A DNA stretch of 64,000 nt from Panagrolaimus kolymaensis (GCA_028622995.1 JAJQJQ010000004.1:2108001-2172000); one strand, 5' to 3'; positions 10,202 to 21,934 are shown, numbered from the stretch's first letter. Translations and numbers: made by a program. Notes: generated by a model not told the origin, from the letters alone.

Positions 10202-11439
10202 ATGCCACAAATAATTCTCGATTGTCGATATTTAGCAAAGAATGGTGAAAAGAATATTGCTAAATTTGTTGGGTAATTTTTTTATTTCTTTTTTCTTCCT
10301 GTTATTGTTCCAATCTTTTCAGACAAGTTAAATCGTTGTATGATAATAATTGGTTTCATCCTCATCCATCTAAACTTTCAATTTGTAATTTATTAATGAA
10401 TGATTTTGTCGCAAGATTAGTTCGATCGTAAGGAACTTTTATTCGTTTTTATGCTGGCGTGATTAATTAACTTTTTAGGAAATGGTCATTTGCTTTTGGA
10501 ATTTCACCCTCTGTTGCAACATTGGATCAAAATTTTCCTAAATTGGGTATTGATGAATTTAATGATATTCAAGATCTTCTTCCAGTTGATGATTCTGAAG
10601 AATGTATAAACCATGAATTTACTCCTAGGATCACTTCAAGAGGAGTCAAATCTGTGCTTGATGCGGGTATTCAACCTCGTAAGTTTCTTCTTCTTCAACA
10701 CTCCTTTATTTATTTCATTCATTTTCTAGATGAAGTGGCTGTAATTTCAAGATCCGCAACAAGATTTCTTGATGATGATATCTCTGAATTCAAAGCTTTT
10801 GTTCTTCATACAACTGCTGAAGGCTCAGGAATATGGCAAACGCCTTCAATTGCTGCTTCAAATGATGGATTCTTGGCTTATCGATTTCCAATTGAAAAAC
10901 ATGTTAAATGGGAACAAGGACCAAAAGATTTAACTTTATCTATCAAAGCTGCTATTCTCAAAATGGTTTACACTGGTGAAGCTAGTTGGAAAGAAGCTTT
11001 GTTACGAAAAGTTCCTAATCACCATTTTGAAAAGCGTCAGCTGAGTACAGAAGAAATTGGAATTTTGAGAGCACGAAATGAAAGAAATAAGGTATTTTAG
11101 AAAGCTATCTTTTATGTTTTTGTTATTGAGTTCCATAAAATAACCGTTACTTTATTTTTTTGTAAATATGTATTTAACCTTTTGCAATTTTAGGCCATGA
11201 AAGAAGCAGTCAAGCAACTTCATTTTCGCAAAATGAATCCATCACCACCATCATCAAAACACCAATATGAAAACAAGAATCGAATTCAACAACCATCATC
11301 GAGAACTCTAAAAGAAATGAATGAATATTCAAATGAAGAAATTCTTAGAGAAAAGTTAAAAGAAAAACATCCTCATCGTATTCATAAATACACTCGGGAA
11401 GAAAGAAATCGTATGAAACTTCAACAAGCAAACAATTAG
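10202..11439 (+). CDS. TRM10-family (MRPP1/TRMT10C-like) tRNA methyltransferase
   Basis: Five exons (10202-10272, 10323-10427, 10479-10678, 10730-11091, 11194-11439) join in frame to 327 residues. The start of the domain, IILDCRYLA followed by VKSLYDNNWFHPHPSKLSICNL, and the end, AYRFPIEKHVKWEQGPKDLT then GEASWKEALLRKVP, have the layout of SPOUT-fold TRM10 enzymes, with the closest feel to MRPP1, the mitochondrial RNase P subunit that methylates purine 9 of tRNA. The middle is divergent. The C-terminus adds a basic, helical tail rich in Lys, Arg and Gln. No clear mitochondrial presequence is seen, because the ATG lies close to the domain; an upstream exon may be missing. An alternative is a nuclear TRM10 paralogue. 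Gene structure is sure; the family call is moderate. Confidence 0.6.
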
Positions 11440-12426
11440 TTGTTATTTTATTTTTTGTTGTTATTATGTATTTTTGTTTTTTACTTTAGTTTAATTTGAC
11501 TATGTAGATTGCTCGTATGTTTTTAGTTTTATATAAAAAAAAAATTTTCACAAAAAAGTCACAGCAGGAATCACTAAATAGCAGAAAGCCTTAGGGTAAG
11601 TAAATGACGTTCCAAAAAAATGAAGAAGACGAAGAAGAGAACCAAGCAAGCAAAGGCAAAACAACGACGACGACAAGAAGTCCAAACTTGTCAAAGTTGC
11701 TTGCTTCTCAACACTTTTCTTCCCTGGAGAACTTTAACTTTTATTCCTTTGCATTTTTTTTTTATATTTCTTCTTCTACCGGATGTAAGTTCTCAAGTAA
11801 CTTTTTTTTTATTTATACTTTGACATTTTTCGAATAAAAAAGTTAAGAAAGAAGAGTAAGTAAAAAAAAATAAGTAAGTAAGCAAGCAAGTGATATTGGT
11901 TGAAAGCATCAAGCTCAGCAACGAAGAAAAATAAGAAGAAGACGATGTTTCAGTTTCATTCAAAAATTGAATTGAACTGACTGAATTTATTTCTCCGCCT
12001 ATTTTTTTTTCCTCCCTTTCTTTCTTCAGAATGAAGCTTGAAATATTTTTTTTATGGAGAAAAGAAAAAAAAGGTAAACTACTCTTGACAGGCATCAACA
12101 CTTTTTGCCGGCCTTTCCTATTCTTTTGAAGCTATGTTCTTCTTGTTGCACTTTTTTTTTCATTCATTCCCTAAGGCAGTGGTGGTGGTGGCGGTAGTTA
12201 GAGTAGCAGCGATTTTTAACAACAACACTACAACAACAACGACGACGAAAAATATAACAGAAAAACTATAACACTTTTTTTTTTATAAATAAATTCAAAA
12301 GATTTTTTTTTGTTGGTTGTTAAAAAAAAGTTGGAAAGAAAATAATAATAATCTTTTTACAACCTTTCTTCGTTTTTTTTGTTGCTCAACAACCTCTTTA
12401 AGGACCCAGAAGACGTTACAGTAATA
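11440..12426. other. intergenic stretch with simple repeats
   Basis: Poly-T/poly-A runs, a GTAAGTAAGTAAGCAAGCAAG tract near 11870-11890, a GGTGGTGGTGGCGG run near 12180-12195 and CAACAACAACAACGACGACG near 12225-12245. Open frames here are repeat-derived. It likely contains the 5' flank of the gene at 12427. Confidence 0.5.
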
Positions 12427-14717
12427 ATGGGTAATAATAATAAAATTACAAAATTATATAATTTCGAAATATTTATTATTTATTTTATAATTATTTTTAC
12501 TGGTATTTTTGCAACATCAAATAATAATAATAATATTCCAAATAAATCATCAGCCGAAGAAGAATTATTGGATGATGGAAGAAATCAAGCTTCTTCTAAA
12601 AGTGAAAATGATGGAGAAGGAAATACTGCAACCAATCAAGGTTCAGTATCATCTTGTTTACTCAAATGTAAAGATGATCATATGGTTAAGGTGAGTGAAT
12701 TTATGATACATGTGAAGAAAAAAAAATAGGGTGGTGAAAATTAAATTAGATCATCAAATAAATATTTTATTTAAAATTTTGGCCGAATTGAAAATTGCTT
12801 TCTTTGAAACCAAAAAAATTATCGCATTCTTTTTTCCATTAGAATTTTCGCCTTCTTTGTTTATGATTTTATTTTTTAGTAAAAAAACGTTATTAAAACT
12901 TTCAATTCCTTCTTTGCTTTATTAAAGTAACTAACAGTCTGTAAAAAAAAATCCCAGTGGAATACCTTCTTTAAAAAAATGTGGTAATTATTTTTTGTTT
13001 CCATAATTGGTGTCAAATTTTTTTAATAAGCTAATATCCGCCTTTAATTGCTTCAAATACCCTTTTCTGTATTTTCTTTTAAATCTTTACCTCAAATGTA
13101 AATCCATCATTTACAACAACAAAAAGTTTTATGACAAGACTGATACTTTAATAAAATTTAATCAATGCCGTTGTCACTATTTTGGTTTTGCACTTTTAAT
13201 TTTTTCGAACGTCTTCCAAACTTAAAACTTTTGGATTAGGTTTGTTCCCATACCTTTACTTCTTCCTAAGCTAAAGCGTAAAAAACATTTTGAGTAAAAA
13301 AAAATTTTTTTTCCCGCTCAACAAAAAAGCTTGTTGAAATTTTTTTTATGGGATTTTTTGATGTTTTTTTTTGGTAAAGTAAAAAATCGTAATGGATGCT
13401 TTTTTTCTTTCTTTTTATTCTCCTTCCTTCTTCTCAATAATTGTTTTCTAGCGCAAAAGGAGGTTATAAAAATAAGAGGAAGAAAAGGAAATACGCATGA
13501 AAAGATTAAAATTTGAGTTGAAATTTTTTTCTAAAAACATTTGTTTAGAAGAAAAGCTTCTTTGAAAGGTATGCATGGATTTTAAAGATGAAAAAATAAT
13601 AATGTAAAGAGAAGGAAGGATTACAAAAAATATGCTTAAAGAGATTGCAGCGGATTCTTTAGGAAGAAGATAAGAAAGCAATATTTGCGGCTAACACAAA
13701 ATAAAAAATGTTATCTTTTTTATAAATACACTTAATACGCTTTTGGAATTATCAAAAATCTTTTTGCTAACGATCCTTCTCCATGTGTTTACAAAAAAAA
13801 AATTAATTTTTAGATGGATAATGAATGGTCAATGGATTTTGCATTTCCATTATTATCCCTTTTACGAACCAATGGAAGCATTGAAGCAGCCACAGAAAAA
13901 GCAAAAAGAATATGCGAGTTAGTTTTTAAAAAGCCCAAATTTACCTATTATAAAGTTAAGTTGGATATGATTTTAGAAATAACGAATTATTAGATATGTG
14001 CCTTAGTCGATGTTCTCCTTCACTGGAACAAAGAATTCTTAGATTGGGTTTAGAACCATGGAATCAACTTTGTCGGAAATTTGAAGGTTGGCTTTACGAT
14101 TTTCTTATGCCACAAAAAATATTGGTACATAAAAAGCAGCCGAAAACAACGATTGCTACTTGCTTTAATTAATTTTGTTTCTGCTTAATGTATCCAAAAT
14201 TTATTTTTAGAATTAGTTGGTGAATTTGATTGTTGGAAAACTAATATCGATACTTTGACATTGGGATGTTATATCGAAAGCCATAATCTTCGACAATCGA
14301 TGGAAACTTTAACCCATAATCATTCCCTATTAGTTGTGGATACAATTTGTCGAGATATGAATACCCTTTCAACTTGCTCAATTGAAGAATACACAAAATT
14401 TTGTGGGCATGTTACTCGACGAGTAAGTCCCTCTCATTTCTCTAGTAATTTTAAAGCTTTCCTAATCCTAATAATTTGCTTACTTCAATGCCAATCAATT
14501 TTAGATTCTTGTAAGATTATTTCAATCAAGTCGAAAATCAATAATAGGAATGTTAAAGGTTAAATGGCCTGTACTTCCTGATGAATGCAGTCAGCTTGTG
14601 CAATTTTATGAGGAAGAAGAGCAACTTGCCCTTTCTTCAACGCCTTCAATCTTCTGTTTATTTAATATTATTATTTTGTATTTTATAGCAATATTATGCT
14701 GTTTTTCATATCAATAA
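12427..14717 (+). CDS. secreted, Cys-rich CPG4-like protein with hydrophobic C-terminus
   Basis: Five exons (12427-12690, 13814-13917, 13977-14086, 14211-14422, 14505-14717) join in frame to 300 residues; the first intron is 1.1 kb. A hydrophobic N-terminal segment (IFIIYFIIIFTGIFATS) acts as signal peptide. An Asn/Ser/Glu-rich spacer follows. The body has evenly spaced cysteines (SSCLLKC, RICENN, MCLSRC, QLCRKF, DCW, GCY, TICRDM, TCS, KFCGH, DECSQL) in the style of the nematode CPG4 (chondroitin proteoglycan 4) domain. The tail ends in a hydrophobic stretch (FCLFNIIILYFIAILCC), which could be a GPI-attachment signal or a membrane anchor. It is probably an extracellular or surface protein. 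The CPG4 assignment rests on cysteine pattern only. Confidence 0.65.
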
Positions 14718-14821
14718 ATAAATTGTTTTTACAAAGGAAAAAATACAAGGTTATCGAGTTCATCATTAAGAGTGAAAACAAGCAGCACACACAAAAAGCC
14801 ATAAAAGATACCAATATATTA

Positions 14822-17291
14822 TTATCCTTCGATTGACATAATGTTAATTACAGGAGTTCCAAATCCAACTAAAGTAAAGGGAAACATTTGCTTTATGGCT
14901 GCTTCTAACAGACGTATTTGATTGCGTTCATCGCTATTTGTATATTCAAACGAAAAATCCCAAAGTGCATTCTTTGCAGCATTTTTCTAAAAATCCTTTG
15001 ATAATTAAACAAAAAAATATTATAACGGCCGATTTCCAGAAATACCAAGCTTTAAGCTAAAAGCTTTTTAAAACTTTTGTAAATTTACCTTGATAAATTT
15101 GCACAAATTAACAGAATCCCAAATAATATTTTGTGCATCCAAATAAAAAATTTTGAGTTTGGTTTTTCGCGGCATTGATACTAAATTTAGGATGGTTTCA
15201 GCGGTGATTATGCATTGAGATGAAAACCATCTACAAAAACAATTTATTATAACTTTTACTTTGAAAGTGTGCACCTTTTATTTGGTTGGATTTATTCTAA
15301 GTTTAGTTTAAAAAAAAGCTTACACAAAATCTTCAGCATTGGGAAATCTTTCCATTATTTCTTCAAAATTTACTAAATAACCATCAGAATTTTCAATTTC
15401 AACTTCATTGAAATCTGCTTTTTTAACTTTTCCTGATCCAACAACAACATCAAGCTCAAGAAGTTTGAACATTTGATTTTTTAAACATAAATATTGAAGA
15501 TTTGGACAATAAAGCTTTGGAATAATTGTTGAGAAACAATTATTTGATTTTGTATAAATGCTTAAGCTATTTCCAAGCCATATTTTATTCATTTTATTTA
15601 ATTTCAAATCCTGAGCATGAGTGTACATTGATTGATTTAGGAATTCTCTATGTTGTAGCTTTTCTTTATCAAATGAATATAATATCCGTAAATCCCAAAC
15701 CATGAAGATATTTTCCTTTATAAAAATATGTTTGCAGGATTGTTGGAGTTTACAGTAAGCAGCAAAGTTAGCTTGGCTTATGAAATAATTTATAATTGTC
15801 AAAGGTAAATCAAGTGTTTGAAATTTTTGTGATCCATAAAAGTTGTTTTCCGCTTCTTTGTTGTTTTGTTCAAAATATTTTAAGCAGCAATCATAACTTT
15901 CCGGGTAAAAATCTAAGCAGTTATCATATTTTGTGTAAAAGTTTCTCGTCCATTTTAAATTTAATAATCTATCTATGTTTTCATTTACAACAGCTGTAAT
16001 TTCTTTGATGAATCCAAACTTTTTTGTAAATTTTGTTGCAAATTTTAATAAGGCTTTTGATTTAAAATTTGTTATTTTAATGGCTTCCAAAAGAAGATTT
16101 AAAGCAGCGTTTTTGTTCGATGATGAAAAATCCAACATAAGTTTCACAATTTCAATAAAAGATTTTGAAACATTAACACCAAGCCTGTTAAATTTTAATA
16201 TTTCATTGTAATATCTTTGATGCGCGTTTTCATCTTCCATAAAAAAGCGACAATATCGACGGTAAACTACGAGAACTTTCTAAAATTTCAAATTTGGAAA
16301 GTTTTCCATTTTAGCTTATTCTCCTTACTTTATTATTTTTTGAACTCAAATATTGAATGTATAGCTTCCAAAGCGTTTGATTCCATGGTTGTTTTCCAAT
16401 TCGAATTTCAACGTTTTGAATGATGAACTCATCATCGTTTGCTTCTTTTAAACATTCAAGCCAATTTTTATCATCTCCGTTAGCAGCTGCAATTTTTTTC
16501 TAAAGCGCCAATGCTTTCTCGTACTTTGCGCACAATTCTTTGGTTAATGGTTCACCTTAAATAAGTTTTGATATGCGTGATTAGAAAATTTAAAAGCCTC
16601 ACTTGATTCTTGCTTATACAATTTAAAAGCCTCTTCCAAATTTGAATTAGGATATTGCAAAAAATTCTTTAATGCATTAATAGAATTTTTTGTTTCAATA
16701 GGATTAAGAAGTGGGCTGTTTATAATATTAAATGAACGATATAAATATTTGCTTCCAACTTTCAACTAAAATATTGTATTTTATTTTAATAGGTTTTTGT
16801 ACTTCAAAATAAAAATTAATAAAGCTTACTATGAAATTGTCGGTAGAGGCGAAACTATCAAAATCATCATGATAGAAATGGTGAAAAACTTGTTTCTTTA
16901 ATTTGTCACGAATTTTGTAATTATCGAATCTAAAATTAACAAAAATTAGAGCTATTATTCTTTTATTAAACGATTGATATAAGTTTGATTCAACAAAAAG
17001 TTAACACAAAGTAATTTCCTGCTCTTTTCAACATGTAACAACCTACATATAATGACATGTTACGTGTGGGTTCTAATATGTATATTAAATAAAAACTTAC
17101 TCCCAATACCAAATCTTCCATAAATCCAAAACCATGGTGAACTTTTTACTGAAATTTCGAAACAATTTTGTTTGATTCGCGTTGCCATTATTTAACTCTT
17201 CAAGCAAATTAATGACAGCATCTCTGTATAAGGGAGGTAATTTTTCGAGAATTTCAAGAGAAATTTTTATTTCAGCCTTAGAAAGCGACAT
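14822..17291 (-). CDS. HAT-repeat-like N-terminus joined to nematode F-box-like protein
   Basis: Seven exons (17101-17291, 16830-16929, 16556-16765, 16329-16499, 15324-16279, 15089-15230, 14822-14986) join in frame to 644 residues. The first 270 residues are helical with aromatic repeats of HAT/TPR style (LDLWKIWYWEFDNY, QPWNQTLWKLYIQYLSS, KVLVVYRRYCRFFMED). The second half is a member of an F-box-like family: LPLTIINYFISQANFAAYCKLQQ, then IWLGNSLSIY, IPKLYCPNLQYLCLKNQ, NSDGYLVNFEEIMERFPNAEDF. The last two introns match in position and phase those of the paralogue at 20717-21773. The intron at 16500-16555 is short with a weak GTGAAC donor; skipping it gives a stop, so it is needed. Substrate adaptor in SCF-type ubiquitination is possible but not shown. 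The fusion of the two halves is unusual and deserves cDNA support. Confidence 0.7.
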
Positions 17292-17394
17292 GACAGACTA
17301 TTATTGTGAAAGCAAAATGAAAGAATGGTCGGGCTTATTTACCAAAAAGGCTTTATTTAAAAAAATTTCATAGATGAGAATACCTTCTTAGCTC

Positions 17395-18640
17395 TCATAA
17401 TAACCTAAAGCTAAAAACGGTCAACCCTAATCCATCATATTTACCGGGAAATAAAAAAATTAATTCCGGTAAACACTTGAAATAATGTCTTTTGATAAAT
17501 GGATATGTCGTTACAGCATCGGCAGTATCGAGGTTTATATTAAAATCTTCAATAACGAAACTTTCTTTGGTATTGTCAGGACGAATTATAGCCGTAGAAA
17601 TATAAGAATCATAAATATTTCCTCTCCATGTGACAATTTCTAAATCTTCGATTTTGAATTTTTTATTATTAAAAACTGTATTAGTTAGTAATCGTTGAGC
17701 TCCATATTCAACCGGACCTTGTTCTAAATATTTAGCACCACCATTCGATGGACCTCAATTGTGAAAAATGAAATCCCAAACAAATTGCACTTACTAAAAG
17801 TCTATCATCATGGCCATCGATAACATCTCTGTTCATAATAATATCAATTGTTTCATCATTAATCTATTGATTTTTTTTTTACTTTGTTCGTTGAATGTCA
17901 TTGGTTCTTTATCTTGTTCATCTTTAACTTCCAGCAATCAAATTATCATCGCTGTTTTTATTTTGTTAATTGTTATTAAAAATATATCCTAAATGCTCTA
18001 TTGGATCTACAAAATCATTTGCATGTTGGCCGATTTGTCGCCAAACATTTAAGATACCATAAAAAGGGAGATTTATTTGAACAAAAGCTCTTTCTTTAAA
18101 TGCATGGGATGGCACAAAAAACCTATTTTCACCGTTAAAACATATTTCTTCTGCCATTCGACAAATGTGAACATCACAATTGTATTCATTAAGTTGTAAA
18201 TTTACAGTTGCATATTTATGGTCATATTCGACTCGCATATTGACATAAGCTTCAACAATCATTTTTAAGGGTCCATAAACTGGCGCAAAATCCCAATGCA
18301 AGCTATCATAAATTTTTATAGTAACAAGTTTTAAAATTATTAAATACCAATTAACATATTGGAACCATAAGTATTTGAAAGTCGAGCTTAAAAACTCTTA
18401 AAGACAAAATGGATTAAATTATGGGGAAGTTAATAATAAAGCACAATAAAATGGTGGCAAATCATCGACCTTTCTAATGCTTTTCATTCATACACATTCT
18501 GCGCAAGCATTTTTTTTTTCATTCCTTTCATTTTCCATGAAAAGAGCTACCTTTAAGTAAACATACTTCTCAATAGAATCCGATCCATATGGGGAAGATG
18601 ATTCAATCATTTCACAATCCTGATGCAATTTCCAATCCAT
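17395..18640 (-). CDS. unrecognised multi-exon gene, possibly broken
   Basis: Clear coding pieces: a first exon 18551-18640 (MDWKLHQDCEMIESSSPYGS..., donor GTAGCT); a long open stretch about 17970-18330 (LHWDFAPVYGPLKMIVEAY, CFNGENRFFVPSHAF, AFVQINLPFYGILNVWRQIG); and a last part from about 17870 to the TGA at 17395 (MNRDVIDGHDDRLL, KYLEQGPVEYGAQRLL, LEIVTWRGNIYDSYISTAI). I could not find GT/AG pairs that connect all pieces in one frame; the join near 17880-17970 runs through a ten-A run and a stop. It may be a pseudogene or have an unusual intron. I do not recognise the family. It lies 103 nt upstream of the next minus-strand gene, a spacing seen in nematode operons. Confidence 0.5.
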
Positions 18641-18699
18641 GGACACAAAAAAAAAGTTCAATTGTGACAAGGAATATACAGATATATTTTTAAACAGTA

Positions 18700-19093
18700 T
18701 GCGTGATAATTGAGAAATAATAAATATATTTATAAAATAAAAAACCTTTTTAATTATTTGCCTAATTCTGTGAAAAAGTAATCAAAAAAATGATGGCGCT
18801 ACCTTCGGCGCTACTTTCAATAATTGAAAAAATGAAAAGGAGTGGTCCCAACACGAAAGAAAACGGCGCTACCGCGCTACCGCGCTACTTTCAATAAAAG
18901 CCGAAGAGAAGGGAAGAGAAAGTGGTGTTTCTAGCACGAAAGTTTCATTGCTTTGAAATTTTCAAAAATTTTCGAAAAATTGAAAAAAATTCGAAAGTTT
19001 TCGAAAATTTCATTCAAACGAAACTTTCGTGCTAGAAACACCACTTTCTCTTCCCTTCCCTTCTCTGTTCAAACAACCTGGTAACGGATTGTA
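18700..19093. repeat. right arm of the long imperfect inverted repeat
   Basis: Reverse complement of 3668-3921, interrupted by a foldback element at about 18911-19055. Without the insertion the two arms are close in length and share long identical blocks. The arms enclose about 15 kb with seven genes or gene remnants. Confidence 0.9.
18911..19055. mobile_element. foldback/MITE-like insertion with 35-bp terminal inverted repeats
   Basis: Arms 18911-18945 and 19021-19055 are perfect reverse complements (they contain AGTGGTGTTTCTAGCACG and its complement). The loop between is A/T-rich with GAAAATTTTCGAAA-type internal symmetry. It has no coding capacity and sits inside one arm of the larger inverted repeat while being absent from the other, so it arrived later or was lost from the other arm. 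I see no second full copy in the window. Confidence 0.8.
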
Positions 19094-19195
19094 ATGTCAT
19101 TTTCAAAGTTTTGAGAGAGCTTTTTTACTAAAATTTGTTGTTGTCTTTCCATAAACGCGCTTCATTTATCTTCTTTTTTTGAATCAAATAATAAT

Positions 19196-19211
19196 TTATT
19201 TCTTTTTTCAG
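19196..19211 (+). promoter_or_regulatory. candidate trans-splice acceptor
   Basis: ATTTCTTTTTTCAG ends 22 nt before the ATG at 19234. The position and consensus fit a spliced-leader acceptor. Confidence 0.45.
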
Positions 19212-19233
19212 GCATATTCTCAACCTTACCAAA

Positions 19234-20275
19234 ATGAGCGACATTCTCGAAGATGTTCAACATAAGGTTGGTTTTTTTTATTACCTATTTCATCTTTTAT
19301 ATATACTTTTCCAGTTTGACACTTGGAAAGGTACGCTTCAAGTTATGGAAGAAAAACTCTCATATGTTTATCCTCTGGCTGTCAAAAAGCTCATCAAACT
19401 CGAGCAACAACATAAATGGAATTGTTATACTGAAGAAGATGAACAAGAAGTTCCTGTCAAGCTGTCATTCATTGATTTTTCATTGGTTAAGCGTTTCACT
19501 CAATTAACTGCTGTTTCTTTCTTTGATGCTGATCCATTTGATGATGTACCTGCTGTTCCAATCAACGTTGCCGATGATCAATTTGATAATGTTCCTGTAA
19601 TTCCTGCAAACACTGCCGATGATAAAATCATTTCTCGCTTGTTTGAACGAGTTGATTCTGCACGTGTTAGTGAAATTTTCATACATGGTCAAAAACTAAC
19701 ATTCGAAGAATATACCAAATTTATCTCAGCAAATCCTATTCGCAAGCTATGGCTCTCTCACGTTGCAATTCGAGATGATTGTGGAGAATCAGCTGATTTT
19801 GAAGAAGTTTTCAAGAATCTCCGTCAGATTCAGAAATTCTATTGGTAAGTTTAGTAATGTTTAATATTTAGCTATAACATATGTTTTTTAGAGACTCACC
19901 TTTCATCTCAACTCAAAACTTTTCAAATCTCCTTGAAGCTGATAAATTCTATGATTTACAAGTTTTTTGTCTTCGTAATGTAGCTTTTGATCAATTCCAT
20001 CAAAATGAAGTTCGACGTTTTATTGAAGTAAGTTTTATCACTCATTATTCATATGATCCTTGGTTTTTTAGGAACATTCAACTGCTGAATTTACCTTTGT
20101 TTTTGATGGAAAATCAACTAGTGCTGAAGAAAAGAACAGTATCGATCAATTGAAGGCTGAATGGCTTGGAGCTGGTTTTAACGTTCAACTGGATTACAAA
20201 CATGTTACCCTCAATGCTCCAAAACCAAGTGTTTGTGAATCCTGTGGTCAAGGTGTTCCTTATGAAGCTGATTAA
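19234..20275 (+). CDS. F-box-like family member, divergent, with stop created at a splice junction
   Basis: Four exons with good sites: 19234-19266, 19315-19844, 19892-20027, 20072-20275. The ATG lies 22 nt after a likely trans-splice acceptor. The protein (MSDILEDVQHK, DTWKGTLQVMEEKLSYVYP...) has an internal near-repeat, FDDVPAVPINVADDQ / FDNVPVIPANTADDK, then the family C-terminal region (FIHGQKLTFEEYTKF, DFEEVFKNLRQIQKFY) as in the paralogues at 14822 and 20717. A typical F-box start is not evident. The third and fourth exons remain open (DSPFISTQNFSNLLEADKF, LGAGFNVQLDYKHVTLNAP) and end in CESCGQGVPYEAD. However, the phase-2 junction between exons 2 and 3 reads TG|A, a UGA stop. Codons such as CTC and ATC are more frequent than in neighbours, hinting at high expression. 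Confidence 0.65.
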
Positions 20276-20716
20276 AAATAATTGGCTATTTTCTTTTTAT
20301 GCTTTTGTGTTCATTTGTGTTTTTATGTTTTTGTGAATTCAATTTTCAATAAACTTTTTTTTTATCCTTTTGTTTCTCTTTTGCGGTTAAAATGATAAAC
20401 TGTATCAAGAATGTTTGCATTTTCATCCAAAGCAAACTCATTTTTCTAAAGGCTTACACCAACATTAATCAATGAAGATATTATTTACTAAAAACGAAAG
20501 TGATTAAAGCGTTTGGGGAAGCATTATATGGCTTTTAACTAATGAAACTTTAGCAAATTATGAGTATGCTAGCAACTTTCAAACTGAAAATTAACTCTAA
20601 ATTGGCAAACTGCCTTTATTGCCTGCATATCGCTGTATGAACAAGTTATGACATTTTGCATTTAGATTTGTTCAGCTATTAATGCTTATTATTTATTTGA
20701 AAAACTAAACCACAAA
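20276..20716. other. intergenic stretch
   Basis: A/T-rich spacer with an AATAAA signal about 70 nt after the upstream stop (near 20350). No gene or repeat seen. Confidence 0.5.
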
Positions 20717-21773
20717 ATGGATCGAGATGAATTTATTCGCCATATTAATGCTCCACCAAATCCAATTTTTGATTCACCACTATTACAAAGATTTTCATTT
20801 CCATTTACTCTTCTTCGTTACATTGCTGAATCATCAAAAATGATAAAATTGTACCAAACATGCAAAATTTTTTATTCCAAATATCCGTTTGTAAAATTTA
20901 AAGATTTAGAATTTTTTGAGTTTAATCATTGTGGACCGAAATCAATTTGGAAAGTACAATCTATGAAAAGTGCTCATCATGCTATTTATGAGTTTTATTT
21001 AAAAGATTTAAAATATAAAATTTGGCTTACTAATTCACTTTCTTTATGTTTTCCACTAAGCTTCAATATATTATCATCGTTGTGTAAAAAACTTCTACGA
21101 TGTGATGTCACAAGATTGACGCTCCAAAAACAAATTATTAGTTTTAATGAATTTTTATTTCTTACATCCTCGAAAAATTTAGAAAGAGTTTATTTTAAGA
21201 ATATCACTGTCACAAATAATGATGGAAGCATAGTTCAACTTGAAAGAATATTTTCAAATCTTTCCATAATTAAAAGTTTTTATTAGTAAGGAACTTTTAT
21301 ATGAAAGCTATGAACTTAAAAAAGCCTTTACCTTTCATAAATCCAAATTTAGCAAATACCGATATACTTTTTATATATACGTATTTTAGTGGACATGAAA
21401 ACCATTTAACTGTTAATGATAATACAGCTAAAGCTATAGCTGATCTTCCAAAATTTGAAAATCTTCGAAATTTTGGTTTTTGCTTAATTCCCGATGGTTT
21501 TGCTTTGAATATATTTTTAAATTTTATTAAAGTAAGCCTTTTGTGTTAGTGATAAAGTTTGAGTACATATTTGTTTAGAAACATGAAAACACAAGTTTTT
21601 TTCTCGATTTCCGTGATGATTTGTCAGAAAGCTTTAAAGCAATAATTAGCGAACAAGTTGACATTCTTATTGAAACCGATTTTAAACCTCCACCAGCCAT
21701 TCTATTTCCGGGACATAATGGAAGATATGGAAAATTATGTATGATGAAAAATCGTTATAAACTTTTTTATTAA
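20717..21773 (+). CDS. F-box-like family protein
   Basis: Three exons (20717-21285, 21390-21531, 21579-21773) join in frame to 301 residues. The N-terminal region LLQRFSFPFTLLRYIAESSK then KLYQTCKIFYSKYPF is the degenerate F-box-like motif of this family. It is followed by KIWLTNSLSLC, CDVTRLTLQKQIISFNEF and NNDGSIVQLERIFSNLSIIKSFY, which align with the minus-strand gene at 14822. A TAG directly after the first exon is intronic; the acceptor at 21388-21389 restores the frame (TA|T). Possible role is substrate choice for an SCF-type ubiquitin ligase, by family analogy only. This copy looks intact. Confidence 0.75.
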
Positions 21774-21934
21774 ATTGATTTCAATCGTTGTTTTTTTTTT
21801 GTGCTCATAAATAAATAAAGAGAAATGGAAAAGTAACAAACGCATTTTTTACATAGTCTTAAGTTTAGACCGCTTATTGTATGTACATTTTTTTATCTAC
21901 AAACTAATGGAATTGTAGAGAAGGCGTTAATTAC

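Noticed and set aside
21284..21389. Premature TAG in the F-box-like gene at 20717
   Set aside because: TAG overlaps the donor TA|GTAAGG; the acceptor at 21388-21389 gives a sense codon and keeps the frame.
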